A DNA stretch of 64,000 nucleotides from positions 9,647,667 to 9,711,666 of the forward strand of contig OX424568.1 of NCBI GenBank assembly GCA_949152475.1, given 5' to 3'. The notes under the pieces were generated by a model. The model saw only the letters and a list, made by a program, of their open reading frames with translations. It was not told the origin of the DNA and searched no databases. Positions 1-11,812 of the stretch are shown piece after piece. The stretch's first letter is position 1. Every line of letters begins with the position of its first letter. Origin of the DNA: Terebella lapidaria. Its lineage: Eukaryota > Annelida > Polychaeta > Terebellida > Terebellidae. Position numbers and translations under genes: made by a program.

Positions 1-1000
1 CAATTCAACTCATACTTCGTCATAAGGTCAATTGTTTGGTCGCTTAAGACCCAGTCATACCGAGTCGTACAGTTTTATGATCGCACGATTAGTTTCAATT
101 TTGCTAAGTTACGATTGATCGCCAGTGATCTCCACTACAATCGCAAATGGTGACTGTTGATATGAATGGTGGCACGCTTGATTGTATGATCACTGAAAGA
201 ATGGAAATGATTGATCGCAGGCAGTCATACGACCAGTGGCAGCGACCACTGACCTGTCGTACCTTCACTCATAGCGACTACCGACCTGTCGTACCTTCAG
301 TCGTGGCGATCACTGACATGTCGTGCAACCAGTCATTGTGACCAACGACCAGTCGTACAATAAGACGCACGACCGTCCATGTGATTAGATATAGAGCGTG
401 AAATTAATTAGGAAACATATTTTTGCCCGTTTAAATTTTAGAAAAAAATGCTGAAACATGTTGGTGTTTCGTGTAAAGTTTCTTTCACAGCGTGTTTTAT
501 CCTCGTTCCGGGAAGCTCTAAATGAGTAATATCATCAATCTTAAGGTCATACCACCAGTCGGTACAGATCGTGAATAATCGCACCAATGATCGTGAAGTT
601 GTAGGACTGATTGCATCACTGGTCGCCAGGTTGTACGACTAGTAGCACGACCAATTCGGCTAGTGAATAACGCACGACAATGTCCAATTGGTGGTGCCAC
701 CTTTCCCGACTGGTGACACGATTGTGCAAGACCAACGTGCGACCAGAGATCGTAGGTTGAAAGTTTTGAACATGTCCATCGACCTTGTTGCGACCAGTTT
801 CTTGTTCTCGACCACTCACGACCTCTTCGACCAGTCGTATGTTCGTGTCATGATTTGTCCGCAATTACAAAAATTTTGGGTCGCATCCAGGTCGTACCTT
901 GGTTGTATCGTCAGTGTGACTGGGCCTTTACACAACCTAGTCGGCCCAAAAACCAAAGCCTGCAGACCTTGAGGGTCGCATTTCGGAAGAAACTAACTAA
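1..1000. repeat. Cluster of degenerate ACGACCAGTCGT-like palindromic motifs
   Basis: The stretch is dense in short variants of a palindromic core close to ACGACCAGTCGT, in both orientations; a clean copy is at 345-358 and another near 831-842. Roughly 40-360 and 540-960 carry most of them. The part from 295 onward is repeated at 3798-4503 as part of a larger duplication. Many short inverted motifs inside one element are common in subterminal regions of non-autonomous DNA transposons, but I found no convincing outer terminal repeats, so the family is open. No coding sequence recognised. Confidence 0.5.
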
Positions 1001-2859
1001 GTGGCCAACAAATTGCTGGAGTGGAGCTCGTGCATTGCACAGTGACCAATTTTGAAAGCATCTTTCAAGAAACCATTGAATTTTGATGAGAGCCAAAAGT
1101 GTTAGTCTTTGGTATAACATACACATTAAAACAGTACAACTGAAATTAACGCAATAAGTTGCCTCAGGAAACTAGTGTTTTCTATTGGAGCCTGGGGGCT
1201 AGCTTCACAATTGTCAGACTTGCGAGTTTTGCTACTCAAAACCATGGGAGCGGGCACCGCCTGTTCCTCATTTAGCTCCCGAATAGGCTCACCATTGGTG
1301 GCCGGCTGATAGTCCATGCCGTGTGACCATCCTTTAGGGATAAAGAAATGAGGCAGGCAGAGATGCAATTCCTCTGGCCTGAAGCAGTCTACTGCTGCGG
1401 CAGTCCAAGAAGTCAAGCATCGGTTCAGAGCTGGGAGGATGTTCTCTCCAGATATTTGGGGCTGAGAGCTCTGGAACCGGGACCTGTGCCTATACAACAT
1501 GACGGTACCATCATGAAGTAACGTCATCCGCTGACGATCAGCCTGCAAAGCCTGAGTTATTGGCTTTGGAATAACGACTTGGCTATTCCAGTGAATCAGG
1601 TCATGGGGAACCCAAGAACGGCTTGCTCAACATGCGAGATCTCAGAGAAAGTCTCTGGGTGATCCAAAAAGAACAGAAGAAGATGGCGGCATAATCAGCG
1701 ATGGTGGGATCACCAGTCGCCTCAATGCCTAAGGCGACTACAAGTCTCTGCTCTTCGATTATGTACAACATGTCGCTGATGTTCAACCATTTCCATTGAG
1801 GTCTTGTGGGTCCTCTGGGTCCTGAGTTGAATTTGCAACACATGACGACCGAATATCGCGCCATCGTGGCAAGCAATGTCGTCCTGTATGTCCACAAAAA
1901 GATGCAATGCCAGTCCCAAGGGACCGGCAGTGATTCATCTCGACAGTCATTCATTGAGGTCCCATCCAGCAGCAGGTCTTCCATTAGAATGACCAGATAT
2001 ACATTGTGGACTCCAATGTGGCCAGGGAGTCCCAGACGAATTCGGCAGCATGAATTGGAATGTAGGATGATTAAATGGCATTGCCACAAACCAACTGCCA
2101 GTTGGGATTCCTGATGGAACCCCATGATGTGTAAGTTTGGTACAGAGTCAATCAGTATGCCTGGAATTTGTGAGAAATTGCCTGGCGTACTACTCCATCG
2201 AAACGTGTCACCCGGCAAATGGTGGACAAATGTGCAGTACAAGAGTTTGGAGTGAATTTTGAATCACCTGACCACTGCCGAAACAGCTGATGAGCGCAGC
2301 ATAGGCTGGAGGGGCTGATCTGAAGCCAGGATTAGAAAAAGCAGGCTAAAGGCTCCCTCATAACCATCTCAGGGTTAAACTAGTGCCTCTGAGTTAGTTA
2401 TCACATGCCCATATACGTAATACAATACCAACATGGTCACTCAACGAAAACAGACTGAGGGCATCCTGGGGAGCTTCTGGCCAGGGAGGGCTCTGTTTGA
2501 AGATCATTCGGTGGTAACACGAGTGTCATCCTCTACAATCCAACTGGATGCAAAGTGGATGTATTTGATAATAACAGTCATATGTTGTGGACCTCTGTAG
2601 GGTTCAGGTTGTTGACGTGAACAACCAACATCTGGGCCAGATGGGAGTTCAGGTGGGTCAGATGATCAAAGCCAATCAAATTTTCCACTACAGTGAAAGG
2701 TCTTATCCATGGACCAGAAAATTTATTGTCTTAATTCAGCAGCAGAATATAATATCACTCATCCGATATCCAGGCTGTTCTTGTGCCTGTGGGTCATGGA
2801 CATTTTTTGTTGATGAACAGCTGCTCAGTCCAAAATTTGGGCAGTCGAAAGGTCTCATA
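295..2859. repeat. 2.57-kb duplicated block, copy 1
   Basis: This block matches 3798-6364 at a constant offset of about 3503 bases. By eye I count only about a dozen differences plus one 2-base length change, i.e. roughly 99.5% identity. It begins inside the ACGACC motif cluster and ends inside the fossil retroelement, so the borders are not those of a transposon. A recent segmental duplication is the simplest reading. Confidence 0.93.
970..2859 (-). mobile_element. Ty3/gypsy-type LTR retroelement fossil, fragment (duplicate)
   Basis: Read on the minus strand, about 2587-2780 resembles the C-terminal domain of a Ty3/gypsy integrase (short VVHVNNLNP-type motif, the usual end of that domain). 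The remainder toward 970 would be sequence downstream of pol. It is a broken fossil with many breaks; a more diverged relative sits at 56995-60180. Family assignment rests on the integrase tail and on the linker seen in the 56995-60180 copy. Confidence 0.55.
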
Positions 2860-3400
2860 TTTAGGCTCTATCTTGAAGTGTTCTGTGAGTTTGCTCTGCA
2901 CAGCTCCCATTATGGAACAAAAATTTGGTGAAATTTTTTTTTTAATGGCCGATCTGAATAGACCGTTACACTCGGGAATCACTTAAAACGAATAGTAACT
3001 CGATTTGGGACAAACTTTTTTTTCCGTTGACTCATCAAAAAATCAAAATGACCGCCACACGCAGACTGTCGATTCAAGAGCAATGAAATTTATACACATC
3101 ATAGAGAAACATGAGAGGAATGTTTTGAAACAAAAATCTCAAAACTGATCAGACAGTTTTTGAGAAAATGGCGAAAGTCCAAAGTTTGCCATTTTGCGTC
3201 ATAAATGGCTGTCAAATTGACAAAAATGATTCAATCCAAAAATTTTGAAAAAACGTCTTTAGATATTGGCCTAAGGTTTGTGCTGACAACTTTATGAGAA
3301 AACTCATCATGTCATAAAAAAGTTACAGACTCGGATGGACGACGGATGGACGACAGATGACAGACAACGGACGAAAAACCACGGCCGGACGGGTTGAATA
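2860..3400. repeat. Dispersed repeat, related to 51100-52950 and 55140-55740
   Basis: AT-rich sequence with a recurring layout: a 'cataatggg / cccattatg' segment, an 'aaaatggc(c/t)gc' segment and a stretch ending in 'aaactgt..tgaga'. The same order is seen at 55190-55700 in the same orientation and inverted at 51100-52300. The right end (3330-3395) has short GGACGACGGAT-type direct repeats. No open frame of note; non-autonomous repeat family of unknown class. Confidence 0.55.
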
Positions 3401-3797
3401 TGGTACACATTCAGTGGGTGAGTAGTATCAGTAGAGTAAGGTGTGCTACTTGGGCCAATATTTTTATCCCAACAGATGAAAATATGCGGAGCCCCTGAGG
3501 TGACATACCGTGGGCATGAATTTTCTCATTTGTGCTCACAAATTAACAATCCATGCTCACGAATTTCAATTTGAAAATTGAAATTCGTTTTTCGTTTTCA
3601 CAGGTTAATAACTCATGCTCACGGGATAACAATTCGTGAGCAAGAATTGCTCATTCATGCTCACAGATTGAAAATATATTTGGTGTGTCATCTCAGTAGA
3701 AATATCCATCCAACCTGTTGCCCAGGTTGGCGGGTTCAAGACATGGACGTGTCAGAGCTCAAACCAAGCTGGGCAATTGACCTTATGACTGTCATGG
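3401..3797. other. Spacer between duplicated blocks, including intron 2 sequence shared with gene B
   Basis: 3490-3680 carries several 'tcatgctcac' variants (short degenerate repeats). 3705-3780 matches gene B intron 2 at 56975-57045 ('cagagctcaaacc' and surroundings), so this is the original flank of the retroelement fossil. No gene seen. Confidence 0.5.
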
Positions 3798-6364
3798 CTT
3801 CAGTCGTGGCGATCACTGACATGTCGTGCAACCAGTCGTTGTGACCAACGACCAGTCATACAATAAGACGCACGACCGTCCTTGTGATTAGATATAGAGC
3901 GTGAAATTAATTAGGAAACATATTTTTGCCCTTTTAAAGTTTAGAAAAAAATGCTGAAACATGTTGGTGTTTCGTGTAAAGTTTCTTTCACAGCGTGTTT
4001 TATCCTCGTTCCGGGAAGCTCTAAATGAGTAATATCATCAATCTTAAGGTCATACCACCAGTCGGTACAGGTCGTGAATAATCGCACCAATGATCGTGAA
4101 GTTGTAGGACTGATTGCATCACTGGTCGCCAGGTTGTACGACTAGTAGCACGACCAATTCGGCTAGTGAATAACGCACGACAATGTCCAATTGGTGGTGC
4201 CACCTTTCCCGACTGGTGACACGATTGTGCAAGACCAACGTGCGACCAGAGATCGTAGGTTGAAAGTTTTGAACATGTCCATCGACCTTGTTGCGACCAG
4301 TTTCTTGTTCTCGACCACTCACGACCTCTTCGACCAGTCGTATGTTCGTGTCATGATTTGTCCGCAATTACAAAAATTTTGGGTCGCATCCAGGTCGTAC
4401 CTTGGTCGTATCGTCAGTGTGACTGGGCCTTTACACAACCTAGTCGGCCCAAAAACCAAAGCCTGCAGACCTTGAGGGTCGCATTTCGGAAGAAACTAAC
4501 TAAGTGGCCAACAAATTGCTGGAGTGGAGCTCGTGCATTGCACAGTGACCAATTTTGAAAGCATCTTTCAAGAAACCATTGAATTTTGATGAGAGCCAAA
4601 AGTGTTAGTCTTTGGTATAACATACACATTAAAACAGTACAACTGAAATTAACGCAATAAGTTGCCTCAGGAAACTAGTGTTTTCTATTGGAGCCTGGGG
4701 GCTAGCTTCACAATTGTCAGACTTGAGAGTTTTGCTACTCAAAACCATGGGAGCGGGCACCGCCTGTTCCTCATTTAGCTCCCGAATAGGCTCACCATTG
4801 GTGGCCGGCTGATAGTCCATGCCGTGTGACCATCCTTTAGGGATAAAGAAATGAGGCAGGCAGAGATGCAATTCCTCTGGCCTGAAGCAGTCTACTGCTG
4901 CGGCAGTCCAAGAAGTCAAGCATCGGTTCAGAGCTGGGAGGATGTTCTCTCCAGATATTTGGGGCTGAGAGCTCTGGAACCGGGACCTGTGCCTATACAA
5001 CATGACGGTACCATCATGAAGTAACGTCATCCGCTGACGATCAGCCTGCAAAGCCTGAGTTATTGGCTTTGGAATAACGACTTGGCTATTCCAGTGAATC
5101 AGGTCATGGGGAACCCAAGAACGGCTTGCTCAACATGCGAGATCTCAGAGAAAGTCTCTGGGTGATCCAAAAAGAACAGAAGAAGATGGCGGCATAATCA
5201 GCGATGGTGGGATCACCAGTCGCCTCAATGCCTAAGGCGACTACAAGTCTCTGCTCTTCGATTATGTACAACATGTCGCTGATGTTCAACCATTTCCATT
5301 GAGGTCTTGTGGGTCCTCTGGGTCCTGAGTTGAATTTGCAACACATGACGACCGAATATCGCGCCATCGTGGCAAGCAATGTCGTCCTGTATGTCCACAA
5401 AAAGATGCAATGCCAGTCCCAAGGGACCGACAGTGATTCATCTCGACAGTCATTCATTGAGGTCCCATCCAGCAGCAGGTCTTCCATTAGAATGACCAGA
5501 TATACATTGTGGACTCCAATGTGGCCAGGGAGTCCCAGACGAATTCGGCAGCATGAATTGGAATGTAAGATGATTAAATGGCATTGTCACAAACCAACTG
5601 CCAGTTGGGATTCCTGATGGAACCCCATGATGTGTAAGTTTGGTACAGAGTCAATCAGTATGCCTGGAATTTGTGAGAAATTGCCTGGCGTACTACTCCA
5701 TCGAAACGTGTCACCCGGCAAATGGTGGACAAATGTGCAGTACAAGAGTTTGGAGTGAATTTTGAATCACCTGACCACTGCCGAAACAGCTGATGAGCGC
5801 AGCATAGGCTGGAGGGGCTGATCTGAAGCCAGGATTAGAAAAAGCAGGCTAAAGGCTCCCTCATAACCATCTCAGGGTTAAACTAGTGCCTCTGAGTTAG
5901 TTATCACATGCCCATATACGTAATACAATACCAACATGGTCACTCTCAACGAAAACAGACTGAGGGCATCCTGGGGAGCTTCTGGCCAGGGAGGGCTCTG
6001 TTTGAAGATCATTCGGTGGTAACACGAGTGTCATCCTCTACAATCCAACTGGATGCAAAGTGGATGTATTTGATAATAACAGTCATATGTTGTGGACCTC
6101 TGTAGGGTTCAGGTTGTTGACGTGAACAACCAACATCTGGGCCAGATGGGAGTTCAGGTGGGTCAGATGATCAAAGCCAATCAAATTTTCCACTACAGTG
6201 AAAGGTCTTATCCATGGACCAGAAAATTTATTGTCTTAATTCAGCAGCAGAATATAATATCACTCATCCGATATCCAGGCTGTTCTTGTGCCTGTGGGTC
6301 ATGGACATTTTTTGTTGATGAACAGCTGCTCAGTCCAAAATTTGGGCAGTCGAAAGGTCTCATA
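3798..6364. repeat. 2.57-kb duplicated block, copy 2
   Basis: Second copy of the 295-2859 block. Beyond its right edge (6365-7465) the fossil retroelement continues, whereas copy 1 is followed by an unrelated dispersed repeat (2860-3400). Copy 2 therefore keeps the older context and copy 1 is likely the derived one. Confidence 0.93.
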
Positions 6365-7465
6365 AAAACCATTCCACATACTTTGGGCTCAACAAAGTTG
6401 CCCGAACAGTCTCGGCCACAGTTTGATACATAATGGGCGCGTTTCTTTGTGTCAGTTTCAATGTAAACTTTGTCAACTTTTTAAACCTTGGAATTCCCAA
6501 GGTTGAAAAAGTTGACAAAGTTTGTGAACCTTTTCAACCTTTTCTTTAGCTAGAAATTGATAACAGAAAGTGAAACTGCTTGTATATGATGCCTGGTAAC
6601 TGTTGTCATCATATAACGTAAATTGATGAGTTTTGCACAGCAACCATCATGCAGTCAGACTCTCCAACAATAGTACTGTTTATGCTGTCATGGCAACTGA
6701 TTTAACAATAGCTAATTGTCCAATGTTAGGATTCCCCTAATTTCTGGTTTAAAATTTCACATTAAACTTTTACCTGAAACGCGCACGAATTGCAAACCTG
6801 GAATTCCCCTAAAAAGGTTTAAAAAGTTGAGAAAGTTTACATTCAACCTGCCACAAAGAAACGCGCCCAATATCCACCATAGGACTCTGCTCCCCTTAAT
6901 GCATCATCACCCAGTAAACCTAGCTGGAGAACGGGCTGAGGGCTAGAACGTCATTCAGATGTACGAGAGATACTCATCTCAGTTGTTTGTGCATTCACTC
7001 ACAATGGCAGACAACATGTTAAAAATGGAGCAGTTGCACCAATCCATTTTTCCAAAAAATGGATGTATGCCACCATACAGAGACAGAACCACTCACACAC
7101 TGCCATTACTTTAGCAGGGTCGGGTCAGACGCTTTTGCCATCCACTATGAAGCCCAAATAAGAAGAGACGCCCACCATCATACATGGCTGGGGCCACTTA
7201 CACACAGCTGCAGGCCAGATGCTTTCCCCATCCATCATAAAGCCCATGTTTCGTATATTCTCAAATGGAAGAACACACTTTCAAGGCATCAGTTTCAACT
7301 GTATGAGGTGGTCCAACACCAATTGGAGATTAGTGATAGTTACATTGTCCATACATGACATATTCTATATTGACAATTCAACTGTTCCAGAGATAGGCCT
7401 TAAGGACCCATTTCCGTCAGCCACTCGAAAGTGTCCAGAGGACTGTATAATTCAAAAGGGCATGA
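4473..7465 (-). mobile_element. Ty3/gypsy-type LTR retroelement fossil, longer copy in gene A intron 2
   Basis: Minus-strand fossil matching 970-2859 and, across its whole length, the copy at 56995-60180 in gene B. It is interrupted by a small inverted-repeat element at 6435-6868. Clear shared stretches with the gene B copy lie near 5080-5130, 5610-5720, 6870-7040 and 7400-7465. It is broken many times over. Because the same fossil sits in the same intron of both P450 genes it is older than the gene duplication. Confidence 0.6.
6435..6868. mobile_element. MITE with ~54-bp terminal inverted repeats
   Basis: The left end (6435-6488) starts GGGCGCGTTTCTTTGTG and the right end (6815-6868) is its reverse complement over about 54 bases with few mismatches. 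The interior is non-coding and contains a second inverted run near 6480-6540. The element sits inside the gypsy fossil, and the sequences on both sides are contiguous in the gene B copy. Flanking AAT on each side (6432-6434, 6869-6871) may be a 3-bp target duplication. Superfamily not assigned. Confidence 0.85.
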
Positions 7466-7990
7466 TCTTGATTAACTAGGTACAACACCTAATATATATG
7501 TGGAATAGTCACAGTTTCCCATCAATTCGAGAGATTTTATGTCAAGGACGAAGAAAATCCTCATTTGAAGTAGGTTTCTAAACGAGTGTCGATAAGTTGA
7601 CATGAAACCTCCATGAAAAAGTCGACACATAGATATGTAGAGGGTTGGGGGCATCGCCCCCAACGCTCTAATATCAAAAACTATTTTATATCTGAGTATG
7701 ATCAAATGTTTAATCCTTCGAAAGAACAGTGACGCGTGTGGCACCCTGGGTGATGAACGCTCGTGGATGGACGCGGGCAACATTCTCTCATGTAGCTCGT
7801 TTTTAATTGTATAGTTCATTTTTCTGAGGTTTAGTCCAGCCCCAACATCCCTGTTTAATTTTTATGTTACTATGCTTATTTAGGGGTAAACAGGCAAAAA
7901 CTGCCTTGGTCTTAACCACAAACTATTCTGTATTATATTTGATATTATTTGAGCCATGTTGATGTTATGCATGTATAGTTTGGAAATAAA
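7466..7990. other. Gene A-specific intron 2 insertion, left part; no gene recognised
   Basis: Not present in gene B intron 2, so inserted after the gene duplication. It contains a perfect 9-bp-stem hairpin at 7644-7664 (GTTGGGGGC / GCCCCCAAC). A minus-strand open frame of about 115 codons (7472-7819) gave no recognisable domain and is not called as a gene. It probably belongs with 10128-10270 as one host insertion split by the Helentron-like element. Confidence 0.35.
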
Positions 7991-8099
7991 CTAGACGTCA
8001 AGGCCTAAAGATGTCTTGGAGGCATTTCGGTGTTAGGACTAATTCGCAATATTTAAAACATCGTTTGCCACGGGCTCTATGACACACCGTTTGCTAGAT

Positions 8100-9415
8100 A
8101 TTGACGAAAATGAAAAATGTCGACTCAGCGAAAAAAATTTCGGGTCAAGGTCAAAGTTCATCCATCATACCCCCCCCAGGCATGTTTGTCTAGGTCGACG
8201 AGTCCAAAAATAACGTTCGTTTCGCTCTACGACACACCATTTCTGAGATATCGACGATAACAAAAAATGCCGAATCGGCAAAAAATTTCGGGTCAAAATC
8301 AAAGTTCATCCAAAATACATTTAAGACATGAGTCCGAAAATAATGTCCGTTTCGCTCTATGGCACCCCGTTTCCAAGATATTGACGAAAACGAAAAATGC
8401 CGACTCGGCAGAAAAATTTCGGGTCAAGGTCAAAGTTCATCCATAATACCTTTAAGACATGTTTGTCTAGGTCGACGAGTCCGAAAATAACGTCTGTTTC
8501 GCTCTACGACACACCATTTTCCGAGATATCGACGAAAACGAAAAATGCCGACTCGGCAAAAAAATTTCGGGTCAAGGTCAAAGTTCATCCATAAAACCCC
8601 TTAGACATGTTTGTCTAGGGCGACGAGTCCAAAAATAACGTCCGTTTCGCTCTACGACGCACCGTTTCCGAGATATCGACGAAAACGAAAAATGCCGACA
8701 CGGCAAAAAAAATTTCGGGTCAAGGTCAAAGTTCATCCGTAATACCCCTTAGACATGTTTGTCTAGGACAACGAGTCCGAAAATAACATCCGTTTCGCTC
8801 TACGACTCACCGTTTCCGAGATATCGACGAAACAATGAAATGCCAACTCGGCAGAAAAATTTCGGGTCAAGGTCAAAGTTCATCCATCATACCCCTTAGA
8901 CATGTTTGTCTAGGTCCGAAAGTCTCAAAATAACGTCCGTTTCGCTCTACGATGCACCGTTTCCGAGATATCGACGAAAACGAAAAATGCCGACTCGGCA
9001 AAAAAAATTCGGGTCAAGGTCAAAGTTCATCCATAATTCCCCCCAGACATGTTTGTCTAGGGCGACGAGTCCAAAAATAACGTCCGTTTCGCTCTACGAC
9101 GCACCGTTTCGGAGATATAGACGAAAACGAAAAATGCCGACTCGGCAAAAAAATTTCGGGTCAAGGTCAAAGTTCATCCATAATACCCCTTAGACATGTT
9201 TGTCTAGGGCGACGAGTCCGAAAATATCGTCCGTTTCGCTCTACGACGCACCGTTTCCGAGATATCGACGAAAACGAAAAATGCCGACTCGGCAAAAAAA
9301 TTTCGGGTCAAGGTCAAAGTTCATCCATAATACCCCTTAGACATGTTTGTCTAAAGCGACGAGTCCGAAAATAACGTCCGTTTCGCTCTACGACGTACCA
9401 TTTCCAAGATATGCA
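8100..9415 (+). repeat. 147-bp tandem repeat block within HINE copy 1
   Basis: About nine units marked by GACATGTTTGTCTAG at 8456, 8604, 8752, 8899, 9046, 9193 and 9340, i.e. spacing of 147-148. An earlier unit near 8325 has lost about 15 bases. Each unit contains 'cgggtcaaggtcaaagttc' and 'ccgtttccgagatatcgac'. Open frames within are by-products of the repeat. Confidence 0.93.
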
Positions 9416-10127
9416 GGAAGCCTCAAGGAGCAGTCAGCAAACAGTTATTTCGACCTCTAGGTCAAAATCGATAGGGTTCTTTCCTGGTGGTATATAAACC
9501 TCCATGCAAAGTTCTGCAACTATTGCCTGAATATTTTTCGAGGTATCGTCCGGAAACCAAGTCTCATAATCGGCCTTAATTTCGTCCTCACGGACCTTAG
9601 GACCTCGGAGTCGAATCAAAAAAAAAAATACCGCATAGACATGTTTGTCTAGGGTGACGAGTCCGAAAATAACGTTCGTTTCGCTCTACGACGCACCGTT
9701 TCTGAGATATGCAGGAAGCCTCAAGGATGAATCAGCAAAAAATTATTTTGACCTCTAGGTCAAAGGTCATTTGACGGATTGATCCCAAAATCAATAGGGT
9801 TCTTCCCTGGTGGTATATGAACCTCCATGCAGAGTTCTGCATCTATTGCCTGGATATTTTTCGAGTTATTGTCCGGAAACCAAAATCCTCGATTTCATCC
9901 TCACGGACCTCACGGACCTCGGAGCCGGCTCAAAAAGAATAGGGTTCTTCCACATATCATTTCGGACTAGTGATGAAAATTTGATAAGGATCCATCAAGG
10001 CAATCTAAAGTTATCGTCCGGAAACCAAAACGGCAGAAGAAGAAAAAAAAGAAAGAAAGAAAGAAGAAGAAAAAAAACAAAACAATTCTGCTAAAACCAT
10101 AAAGGCATTTCTGCCGAAATGCCTTAA
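9416..10127 (+). repeat. HINE 3' part: two ~300-bp repeats and purine tract
   Basis: 9345-9630 and 9637-9960 are related units ('gagatatgcaggaagcctcaagga', 'gacctctaggtcaaa', 'tcgtccggaaacca'). 10040-10085 is a purine-rich A/G tract before the 3' hairpin. The same order occurs in the second copy at 31140-31902. Confidence 0.7.
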
Positions 10128-10409
10128 TTACTACTACTACTACTACGACCGATCATCCCAATGCCCCAAATGTTGCCCCAAATCATTTAGGGCGTTTAGC
10201 CCAAAACGAATCATGCCTTCCAAGCACATAAAATCACCGACATAATAATTGTATGCCGTGTTGGAAAGTTAGATCAAAACTGTGTTAAATATAAATCAGT
10301 TTCCTAACAATAAAGGTTACAATCTTTATGCAAAAGAACAAAACAAACAAACAACGGATTCACTTGGCAACGTTTGTTGCAAGTGAATAACTAAACCATA
10401 CATAGGCTA
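10128..10409. other. Intron 2 of gene A, part homologous to gene B intron 2
   Basis: From about 10316 to 10400 the sequence matches gene B at 60215-60296 ('caatctttatgcaaa', 'caacgtttgtt(g/c)caagtga'). This fixes the region as P450 intron 2. 10128-10310 has no counterpart; it begins with a short ACT repeat. Confidence 0.6.
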
Positions 10410-11812
10410 TGTGGCGATTTCGCCCAAAAATCACGGCCGGAGATTCTTTCTAAACACTTTCTTGTTTCTGGCCTTGTTTTGGACGCTTCGTGTTCGAAGC
10501 ATGTGCGCTGCCCTCCAATTCTCTCGCCCATTTATATACTATGTAGAATATTTAGCGACTGTAACGGCCCGTCCCTCCCGCGCACCACATCCTCATGACA
10601 ACACCCACTCGCTCCATGGCACAGCACACTATATATAGCCACTACACGATCAATACACGATCAATACATCACATGTAAAACCACACACAGCCACCGGCCC
10701 CGATCAATACAAGCTCACGCACACCTGGCACTGCCGGCACTGACACATACATGCATATACTTTAACAAATGGAAAATTACAGACACTGCTTTCAGATCAC
10801 GAGACCAGACATGTCAGAACACGAACATGGAAATCCCCACACTCTCGATGAGATCAGCACTTACACAGCCAATCACGGGACCCCGTATGCTCTAGACGGG
10901 AAATTCCCCCATCACATTTGACTCGGCCCCGTGCAGTTAGATAGAGAGATTCAACCTGTACAGACGTGTTTTAAAAGTCCACATAATCGAGAAATATAGA
11001 AGAGATTGTGTCGGATATCAGTACAGAGACATTTCGTGGATAATAGCATTTGAAGGCATTCAGGACTATATAATATCGACCCAGGGATTGGAAAATTACA
11101 GACACTGCTTTCAGATTAAGAGATCAGACATGTCAGAACACGAACACGGAAATCCCCACACTCTGACTTACCTAAGTCACTGTTTGGTTGCAAAAACAAG
11201 TCGAACGGGGTATTTTTGGTAACATGTGTCGAGTCGAACGGGGTATTTTTGGTAACATGTGTCAAGTCGAACGGGGTATTTTTGGTAACATGTGACTGTT
11301 GTCTCAGAGCTGAGCAAGACGATAGAGCGACGGAGGGCTCAATTATGAGTCAAACGTCCTCACTCTTCGGCTAAGGCCTGCAAAGGCCCTGGGGACAGGT
11401 CTCATAGGGGGCCCATGTGGGGGAACTGTTGCTGACTCGGGGGCTCACGCCCTGTGGATCACCGGTCTCCCGCCTGAGATGGTGCAACACAGGCTCTGGT
11501 AGACCGTCGGGTGTCCGGGGTTCCATCGCCGTGGCAGTGCCGTCGGCGAGGCCGGACCAGCAACATGCCCACGTGCGCGAGTTCTGTGGTACCGCTCCCA
11601 TGGCATCTCAGGCTCCGCATATGGCTACATTACCATAACTATGTACTATGCATGTTGTATATGAGGGGGATGTTGATGTTGGTGATGATGATGTGTTATG
11701 ATGTGATGTATGACGGCCGGACTCGTCTGGACGGACTGTTACCTGGTTGTAGTTCTAGTAATCACGACACCCGCCACGCACACCCTGTGCGACGCGGGCG
11801 TCGAACGTTACA
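10410..11812. mobile_element. Solo LTR, 1.4 kb, with 5-bp target duplication
   Basis: It starts TGTGGCGATTTC and ends CGTTACA, i.e. TG...CA, flanked by GGCTA on both sides (10405-10409 and 11813-11817). Gene B has no such block at the matching intron position. A TATA-like run lies at 10629-10637. Inside are a ~78-bp direct repeat (10777-10855 and 11090-11165) and three tandem 33-bp units (11199-11295). No internal coding region, so this is a relic left by LTR-LTR recombination. The LTR superfamily cannot be told from the LTR alone. Confidence 0.75.
11199..11295 (+). repeat. Three tandem 33-bp units inside the solo LTR
   Basis: Three nearly identical copies of a unit containing GTCGAACGGGGTATTTTTGG, followed by 'taacatgtg'. 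They lie in the middle of the LTR. Confidence 0.9.

Larger units (their letters stand above)
7991..10127 (+). mobile_element. Helentron-like non-autonomous element (HINE), copy 1
   Basis: It begins CTAGACGTCAAGGCCTAAAG and ends GAAATGCCTTAA. The left end carries the hairpin ATGTCT/TGG/AGGCAT and the right end the hairpin AGGCATTTC/TGCC/GAAATGCCT. The 11-mer AGGCATTTCGG occurs near both ends in opposite orientation (subterminal inverted repeat). The interior is a block of 147-bp tandem repeats followed by two ~300-bp repeats and a purine-rich tract. It lies between AA and TT with no target duplication. This layout is that described for Helentron-associated elements such as mollusc 'pearl' and fly DINE-1. 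A second copy is at 30660-31902. Confidence 0.75.

Noticed and set aside
8397-9193. Repetitive basic open frames in the 147-bp repeats
   Set aside because: They arise from the tandem repeat of a non-coding Helentron-like element; the frame is broken between units of slightly different length.
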